DNA of 64,000 nucleotides, from positions 5,518,001 through 5,582,000 of the forward strand of contig OY762824.1 of the NCBI GenBank assembly GCA_963666465.1, in the 5' to 3' direction. Of the stretch, positions 59,463 to 64,000 are shown piece after piece. A program made the position numbers and the translations under genes. Under the pieces are notes generated by a model. The model did no database searches. It had not been told where the DNA came from and was given only the letters and a program-made list of their open reading frames with translations. Every line of letters begins with the position of its first letter. Positions within the stretch are counted from its first letter, which is position 1. Source of the DNA: VXYL01 sp963666465 (GTDB lineage Bacteria > Pseudomonadota > Gammaproteobacteria > Pseudomonadales > Azotimanducaceae).

Positions 59463-61844
59463 CTAGAACAACGCCATCTGACGGTCATCCCCAACCGTGC
59501 GTCCGAAATCGAGCCCAAGCGCGGCCAGCACCGGTTCCGCGACCGGGCGGAGTTGCTTCTGCACATAGTGTTCCCGATCCGGCTCGTGCTCCAACGCATC
59601 CAAGGGCTCGGGCCCAGCCGTGGTGATGATGTACGCGACAACACGCCCCGCCTCCTTCGACTTGCGCGCGGCCACCACATGGGGCGGCGTATTGGCGGTG
59701 TATTCGGTGACCCGCTTGCGCAGGCCCTTGCGGTAGGTGAGGGCGTGATCGAGTTCGCCGCGCCGCAGGCGGGCGGCGGTTTCCGCGAGATAGCCATCCA
59801 CCGGCTTGTCGGCAAACAGCCGCGCGAAGAGGCCCCGCTGCACGTCCTTGGCCAGTTCCGTCCAATCCCGCCGCACCACCTCCATGCCGACGAACTCCAC
59901 CTCGCCCTTCTCGTCCACGAGTCCGGCATAGCGCTTGCGGGCGCCGCCGCTGCCGCCGCGCATGGTGGGCAGGAAGAGCTTCACGTAGAGCTTCTCGAAC
60001 TCCATCGTCAGGCGGCTTTCAATCCGCCACTCGGCCCGCACGTAGTCCGCAAGGGCATTGCTTAGCTCCGCCGCGAGCCTCGGGCCGAGCTCCCTTGCCT
60101 CGCCGATGTCAAGACCGGAACGCACGAACACGCTGTCGGTGTCGCCATACAGCACCTCGAAGTCGCGTTCTTCAAACCACTTTTGCGACCAGAGCAGGAA
60201 GCGGCGGCCCGTGCCGGTGATGGCGTTGGCGATGGCGACGTTGTGAAAGCGGCAGCCGGGAGTGCCGAGCACGCCATAGAAGGAGTTCATCAGGATCTTG
60301 ATGGCCTGCGAAGCCACCGAGTCACCTGCCGCCCTTGCCGCCTCGCGCTGCGGAAACAGGCCGTCGAGCATGGTCGGCAGGATGGCCTTTTCGCGCCGGA
60401 ACGAGGCGTCGGCGGCGAGGCGGATCACGTCCTCGCCCTCGCCCGGATGCGCAACGTAGCCAAGCGGGTCGATGTTGAAGGTGCGCATCAGGCTCGGATA
60501 CAGGCTCTTGAAGTCGAACACCCACACGTTCTCGTGCAGGCCGGTGATGGGTTCGAGCACGTGGCCGCCGGCCTGGGCACGCACCGACGCATTGCCGCTC
60601 ACCGAATGCACGCTCGGCGCGACGATGCGGCGCCGGTTCAGCGCCGCCAGATAGAGGAAGTCGAACGAGGCGATGCTGGCCGAAACGCGATCCGGCGTCA
60701 TGCCGGTGAGGCGGCTGCGGGCGATGGCTAGATTCACGAGGTCGAGCTCGCGCACGATGTCGAACGCGAGCCGGGCATCGGTTCGGGCATAGCGGGCGAA
60801 GGTGGGCAGGTCTTCCCGATAGCGTGCCTCGATGTCGCCAGCGCGGTTCGACATCGCCTCCTTGCGGGCGGCTTCGTCTCCTTCCGGCAACGCGCCGGCC
60901 AAGGTCACCTTGCCTTCGCCGAGCACTTCGCTTGCCACCGAGTCGAGGGAATAGTCGTCGAAGCGCAGGAACGCGCCGCGCACGAGGTCCATGCCGTCGA
61001 GCACGAGGCGGCCCGGCACGCTCGCCTGGCCGCTGCCGAAATAGCCTTCGGCGGCACGCAGGCGCAGGCGGCCGGCGTCGCGGCCAAACTCGAACGGATG
61101 CCGCACTCGGGCGGCGATGCGGGCCATGACGCCGAGATCGAAGTCGATGACGTTCCAGCCGGTGAGGATGTCGGGGTCCACCTCCAGCACGCGGGCGCAG
61201 AAGGCGTCGATGGCGGCGCGTTCATTGGCGACGCCGATGGCGTTCTCCGGCATGGGGCGACCGGTGCGATCGACGATCCACACCTCGTCGAGGCCTGCGC
61301 CATACATGGCGATGGCATGGAGGCGCTTGGCGGCGGGGTCCGTCTCGATGTCAAAAGAGAGCACGGACGGGGTGATGGACACGTCCGCCGGCGTCAGTTG
61401 CGGATCGTCGAAGATGCGGGTCAGGCAGCCACCGGCGATTGCGGCGCCGCGAATCTCGCAGCCGCCGCGGATGTCGCGATCGATGAGATAGCGCACGGCG
61501 AAGCGCACGTCCGCCTCAAAGGTTGCGATGCCGGCCTCGTGCAGCCGATCGCGCAGCGGCGGCGCATCCTGAGGGATGCGAACGTCCACCCGCACCACCT
61601 CCTCGCCCTGGAAGGTGCATCGCCCGTCTGCCGGGCGGGTTCTGGCGCCAAGCGCCTCGGCGCTCGCCGCATCGGCGGCGCGAATGTGAAAGTGCGGCGT
61701 CTGGCGGCTGTCCCGCACGAGGAACGTGCCGCCGGACTCGAGCATGCCGTATAGGTGGACGACGGGCACGCCACCGCGAACGCGATAGCTCGCCTGGAGG
61801 ATGAAGCCGCGCTCAACCGCCTCGGGGACCACGGCTCCCGGCAT
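59463..61844 (-). CDS. polB: DNA polymerase II (family B)
   Basis: 793 aa. 3'-5' exonuclease motifs: ExoI LSFDIETDPAA, ExoII TGWNVIDFDLGVMARI, ExoIII YARTDARLAFDI. Polymerase motifs: VFDFKSLYPSLMRTFNIDP (A), SVASQAIKILMNSFYGVLG (B), DFEVLYGDTDSVFV (C), KKRY-type EFEKLYVKLF and KRYAGLVDEKGEVEFVGMEV. Ends DRQMALF, like the PCNA/clamp-binding tail of E. coli PolB (QLGLF). A damage-inducible, restart and lesion-tolerant polymerase. Length matches the family (783 in E. coli). All catalytic Asp present. The stop codon abuts the IS1634-type element. Confidence 0.96.
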   Translation of the reverse strand: MPGAVVPEAVERGFILQASYRVRGGVPVVHLYGMLESGGTFLVRDSRQTPHFHIRAADAASAEALGARTRPADGRCTFQGEEVVRVDVRIPQDAPPLRDRLHEAGIATFEADVRFAVRYLIDRDIRGGCEIRGAAIAGGCLTRIFDDPQLTPADVSITPSVLSFDIETDPAAKRLHAIAMYGAGLDEVWIVDRTGRPMPENAIGVANERAAIDAFCARVLEVDPDILTGWNVIDFDLGVMARIAARVRHPFEFGRDAGRLRLRAAEGYFGSGQASVPGRLVLDGMDLVRGAFLRFDDYSLDSVASEVLGEGKVTLAGALPEGDEAARKEAMSNRAGDIEARYREDLPTFARYARTDARLAFDIVRELDLVNLAIARSRLTGMTPDRVSASIASFDFLYLAALNRRRIVAPSVHSVSGNASVRAQAGGHVLEPITGLHENVWVFDFKSLYPSLMRTFNIDPLGYVAHPGEGEDVIRLAADASFRREKAILPTMLDGLFPQREAARAAGDSVASQAIKILMNSFYGVLGTPGCRFHNVAIANAITGTGRRFLLWSQKWFEERDFEVLYGDTDSVFVRSGLDIGEARELGPRLAAELSNALADYVRAEWRIESRLTMEFEKLYVKLFLPTMRGGSGGARKRYAGLVDEKGEVEFVGMEVVRRDWTELAKDVQRGLFARLFADKPVDGYLAETAARLRRGELDHALTYRKGLRKRVTEYTANTPPHVVAARKSKEAGRVVAYIITTAGPEPLDALEHEPDREHYVQKQLRPVAEPVLAALGLDFGRTVGDDRQMALF

Positions 61845-61871
61845 CCGTGTTCACCGGCCCACGCCTCAAGC

Positions 61872-62651
61872 TCACCGCCACATATTGGTGCCGCCGCACA
61901 CCGTCAGGGCCTGTCCCGTCATGAAGGCGCTGGCGTCCGAGGCGAGATAGACGGCGATGCCCTTGAAGTCGTCCGACTCGCCGAGGCGCCGGAGCGGCGT
62001 GTTGGCTTCCGCGTTGGCCTTTGCCTCCGGGTTTTCCCAGAGGGCACGGGCGAAGTCGGTCTTGACAAGCCCGGGGCAGATGGCGTTGACGCGCACGCCG
62101 TGGGGCCCGTATTCCAGAGCCAGATTGCGCACGAGGGCGATGTCGGCAAGCTTGGAGATGCTATAGGTGCCGAGAGTGAGCGAGCCGGAGAAGGCACCGG
62201 TGCTCGACGTGATCATCATCGAGCCTCGCCCCTTCGCCGCCATGTCGGGCGCCACCATCTGGCAGAGCCAATGGTTCGACTTGACGTTCGAGCTCATGAT
62301 CTTGTCGAAGGCGGAATCCGGGATTTCCGACATCGGGCCATAGAAGGGATTGACCCCGGCGTTGGCGATCAGGATGTCGATGGGGCCGGCCTTCTCCCGC
62401 GTCTGCGCCACGAGCGCTTCGAGCTGCTCCTTGTAGCCGATGTTGCAGGCAATGGGGATAGCGGTGCCGCCGCCCTTGGCGTTGATCTGCTCGCAAGCCG
62501 CCTCGCACTGATCAAGCTTGCGGCTGGAGACAATGACGGTGGCGCCATGCTCGGCAAGCCCTTCGGCCATGGAGAGTCCCATGCCCTTGGAGGCGCCGGT
62601 GAGAAGGGCAACACGCCCGGTGAGATCGAAAAGGTCAGTGGCTACGGTCAC
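61872..62651 (-). CDS. short-chain dehydrogenase/reductase
   Basis: 259 aa from GTG 62651: TVATDLFDLTGRVALLTGAS, KGMGLSMAEGLAEHGATVIV, IDILIANAGVNPFYGPMSEI, SMMITSSTGAFSGSLTLGTY, SISKLADIALVRNLALEYGP, VRVNAICPGLVKTDFARALW and SDASAFMTGQALTVCGGTNM. Cofactor TGASxGMG, NAGV, catalytic Ser-Tyr-Lys (S in TSS, Y-SISK) are all present. The GMGLSMA pattern resembles the FabG/DHRS4-like group acting on 3-oxoacyl or retinoid-type ketones; substrate unknown. 28 bp after polB start in the same direction (convergent spacing 27 bp from polB's start codon). The ORF extends upstream into repeat R1, where it is not protein-like. Confidence 0.9.
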   Translation of the reverse strand: MTVATDLFDLTGRVALLTGASKGMGLSMAEGLAEHGATVIVSSRKLDQCEAACEQINAKGGGTAIPIACNIGYKEQLEALVAQTREKAGPIDILIANAGVNPFYGPMSEIPDSAFDKIMSSNVKSNHWLCQMVAPDMAAKGRGSMMITSSTGAFSGSLTLGTYSISKLADIALVRNLALEYGPHGVRVNAICPGLVKTDFARALWENPEAKANAEANTPLRRLGESDDFKGIAVYLASDASAFMTGQALTVCGGTNMWR

Positions 62652-62686
62652 GCTTGGGGCTCCGGTTGGTAAATCGCACCAATAGC

Positions 62687-63092
62687 CTAGCAGCCTGTCG
62701 GACTTCGGACGGCGCAAGCGGTAGTGTCTCACTTTGAATTTGCCTGACGTGGCGCATGGCCGTTCGCAACTGGCGACTGCGTCGATTTGCCTGCCGGGAC
62801 CACTCTCTATGGGAGGGGGGAGGGCTCGGGGGGAGGGCGTCCCGCCCTCCATCGCGCCGTCAGGCGCGTCCTCCCTGCACATGCCGCGAGTGCCCTGCGC
62901 GCCTTGGCGGCGCGACGCGCCTTGCGGCGCGATGGAGGGCGGGACGCCCTCCCCCCGGGGGACGGTGCCAGACACTGCACAAGCCAAAGTGAGACACTAC
63001 CGCGCAAGCTGGCCGAATGCCGACAGGGTGACAGGACGGCCTGGGCTGGGGCAGGAACCGTTGCCGAAAGGCAACGGTTCCTGTGGCGCCAG
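62687..63092. repeat. Repeat R1, copy 4, split by a MITE
   Basis: R1 from CTAG 62687 to 62719, then an inserted element, then R1 continuing 63002-63092. The GAAA hairpin here is GGAACCGTTGCC / GGCAACGGTTCC, a perfect 12-bp stem that differs from copy 1 at two positions on both arms. The split dates the R1 element as older than the MITE. Confidence 0.92.
62720..63001. mobile_element. MITE-like element, 282 bp, 17-bp terminal repeats, 8-bp target duplication
   Basis: Left end GGTAGTGTCTCACTTTG (62720-62736) and right end CAAAGTGAGACACTACC (62985-63001, inner end CAAAG from 62985) are exact complements over about 17 bp. The target GCGCAAGC occurs at 62712-62719 and again at 63002-63009, so 8 bp were duplicated on insertion into R1. 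The centre is a large hairpin (GGGAGGGCGTCCCGCCCTCC and its complement around CGCGCC). No ORF of transposase type inside. A divergent second copy is at 39094-39342. Confidence 0.9.
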
Positions 63093-63240
63093 CCCGGATT
63101 GTTCATGAATGCGCGTAGTGAATGCGAGCCCGAAGGCCAAGCAGTTCGCGAAGCGGCGCTTAAGGCAGTTTTCGCTGGCGCGAAAACTGCGAAGGGAAGT
63201 GCGCAACCGTTCTCCAACTCGACAGTTTCTGCGGCGCTTG
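63091..63240 (+). repeat. R4-R2-R3 repeat block
   Basis: CCCGGATTGTTCATGAATGC (R4), GAATGCGAGCCCGAAGGCCA with CAGTTCGCGAAGCG (shortened R2) and CAGTTTTCGCTGGCGCGAAA with CAACCGTTCTCCAACTCGAC (R3). The same modules occur separately at 47593, 3083/47722 and 18210. With the preceding R1/MITE this makes 62652-63419 a gene-free repeat region of 768 bp. Confidence 0.8.
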
Positions 63241-63419
63241 CCTCCTGGCAGCCAACGACCTCCACCGTTCGCCGGTCTGGAGGGAGGCATTCCCGCCCTC
63301 CACCGGCCCCGACAGGCGCGTTCCGTTCCCGCAGGGGCGATGCCTGCGTCGCCTCACTGCGGAAGGTGGCTGCAACGCCGCCGTAACGGAAGGCGACTCG
63401 AGGGCGTCCCCCGAAAGCC

Positions 63420-63977
63420 TCACGCTCCCCTCTCGTCCCTCTCCTTCAGGAACACCTCCACCAGCTTCAGTGCCGCAATGGCGCGCGACTCGGTGAACTC
63501 CGGCGACATCACCAATGCGTCGATGTCGGCGACGGGCCAGGTCACTACCTCGAACGGTTCCGGTTCGTCCGCTGGCAAGCGCTCGGGATAGAGGTCCCGC
63601 GCCAGCACGACGTGGATGGTGAACCCCATGTGCGCGGGCGCCAGGCTGATGCGCCGCAGCGTGCGCAGTTCGCGGGCGCCGAAGCCGGCTTCCTCCTTCA
63701 GCTCCCGGTTCGCCGCCTGCTCCAGCGATTCACCCGGATCCACCCGTCCCTTGGGCAGGGACAGCTCGAAATCGTGGAAGCCAGCCATGTATTCACGGAT
63801 CAACACCAGGCGGTCGTGCTGATCGATGGCGGCCACGATCACCGCCTCCCGCCCACCGCCGCGCAGGCGTTCATACACCCGTTCGGCCCCGTTGGAGAAG
63901 CGCAGATGCATGGCCTCGATGCCGAACAGCGCGCTTCGCGCCACGGTCTCGAGTCGGGTGATGACGGGCAGCGGCAA
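63420..63977 (-). CDS. nudE: ADP-compounds hydrolase NudE (NUDIX)
   Basis: 185 aa. NUDIX box at residues ~77-100: G-R-V-D-P-G-E-S, then the helix AANRELKEEAGFG (REx2EExG), the pyrophosphate/metal site. Flanking blocks are NudE-like: FSNGAERVYERLRGGGREAV, ILIREYMAGFHDFELSLPKG, LRRISLAPAHMGFTIHVVLA, ESRAIAALKLVEVFLKER. Cleaves ADP-ribose, NADH-type and Ap3A-like compounds in E. coli. ATG 63977 gives MPLPVITRLETVARSALF; the region beyond to the window edge (63978-64000) has no further gene visible. Confidence 0.9.
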   Translation of the reverse strand: MPLPVITRLETVARSALFGIEAMHLRFSNGAERVYERLRGGGREAVIVAAIDQHDRLVLIREYMAGFHDFELSLPKGRVDPGESLEQAANRELKEEAGFGARELRTLRRISLAPAHMGFTIHVVLARDLYPERLPADEPEPFEVVTWPVADIDALVMSPEFTESRAIAALKLVEVFLKERDERGA

Positions 63978-64000
63978 AACGGTTCCTCCGACAATGGTGC

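Overview
The window is one stretch of a high-GC chromosome (about two thirds G+C by eye). It most likely comes from a gammaproteobacterium: it carries a UB2H/GT51-type PBP1B, a family-B DNA polymerase II, RecQ, a YhhQ-type queuosine-precursor transporter, PEP carboxylase and a cNor-type nitric oxide reductase. Many genes belong to acyl-CoA, short-chain dehydrogenase and flavin monooxygenase families typical of uncultured marine or host-associated lineages; that ecological reading is inference. No species is named because nothing here fixes one.

Layout. 1-2307: divergent ppc (partial) and recQ. 2344-3928: IS graveyard (IS630 relic, a structured repeat, a deleted IS1182-type element). 3924-5790: acyl-CoA ligase with a small partner gene. 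6192-9547: PBP1B and a membrane-anchored DsbA-like protein. 9607-11928: glutaredoxin, then PTPS-like / SDR / queuosine transporter with ATGA overlaps. 12056-13995: flavin oxidoreductase and a secreted phospholipase C-like protein. 14155-20217: a four-gene cluster of lipoprotein, TM-TPR protein, MotA/ExbB-like channel and MotB-like vWA protein, the best candidate for an undescribed system. 20476-28791: alcohol dehydrogenase, dienelactone hydrolase, HtrA protease, MFS transporter, a 15-unit 93-bp minisatellite, tRNA-Gly, amino acid permease. 29066-33185: TauD-like dioxygenase, a broken HicAB module, flavin oxidoreductase, tRNA-Arg, 1-Cys peroxiredoxin. 33222-38852: NatAB-like ABC exporter with a peptidase-like hydrolase, then a PNPOx-like protein and SDR. 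39423-42039: Baeyer-Villiger monooxygenase and a membrane protein. 42120-45795: accessory island (ankyrin relic, type II restriction-modification, integrase and XRE relics). 46277-50642: flavin oxidoreductase, NAD-salvage pair, MNT/HEPN pair. 51164-54821: nitric oxide reductase (norCB) with a small c-type cytochrome. 54939-57289: AbiEii-like gene, unknown partner, CmcJ-like oxygenase. 57490-59290: IS1634-type transposase. 59463-64000: DNA polymerase II, SDR, repeat cluster, NudE-type NUDIX hydrolase.

Two features run through the whole window. First, intergenic spaces are filled with dispersed structured repeats: a ~113-bp element whose hairpin shows compensatory changes, a MITE-like element with 8-bp target duplication, and large GC-rich hairpins, one of which covers the htrA start. 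Second, many otherwise well-conserved genes carry one apparent single-base frameshift, mostly in short homopolymers. That pattern is more like residual long-read sequencing error than decay. The HicAB lesions (a nonsense codon and an 11-bp tandem duplication) and the IS and ankyrin relics look like real decay.
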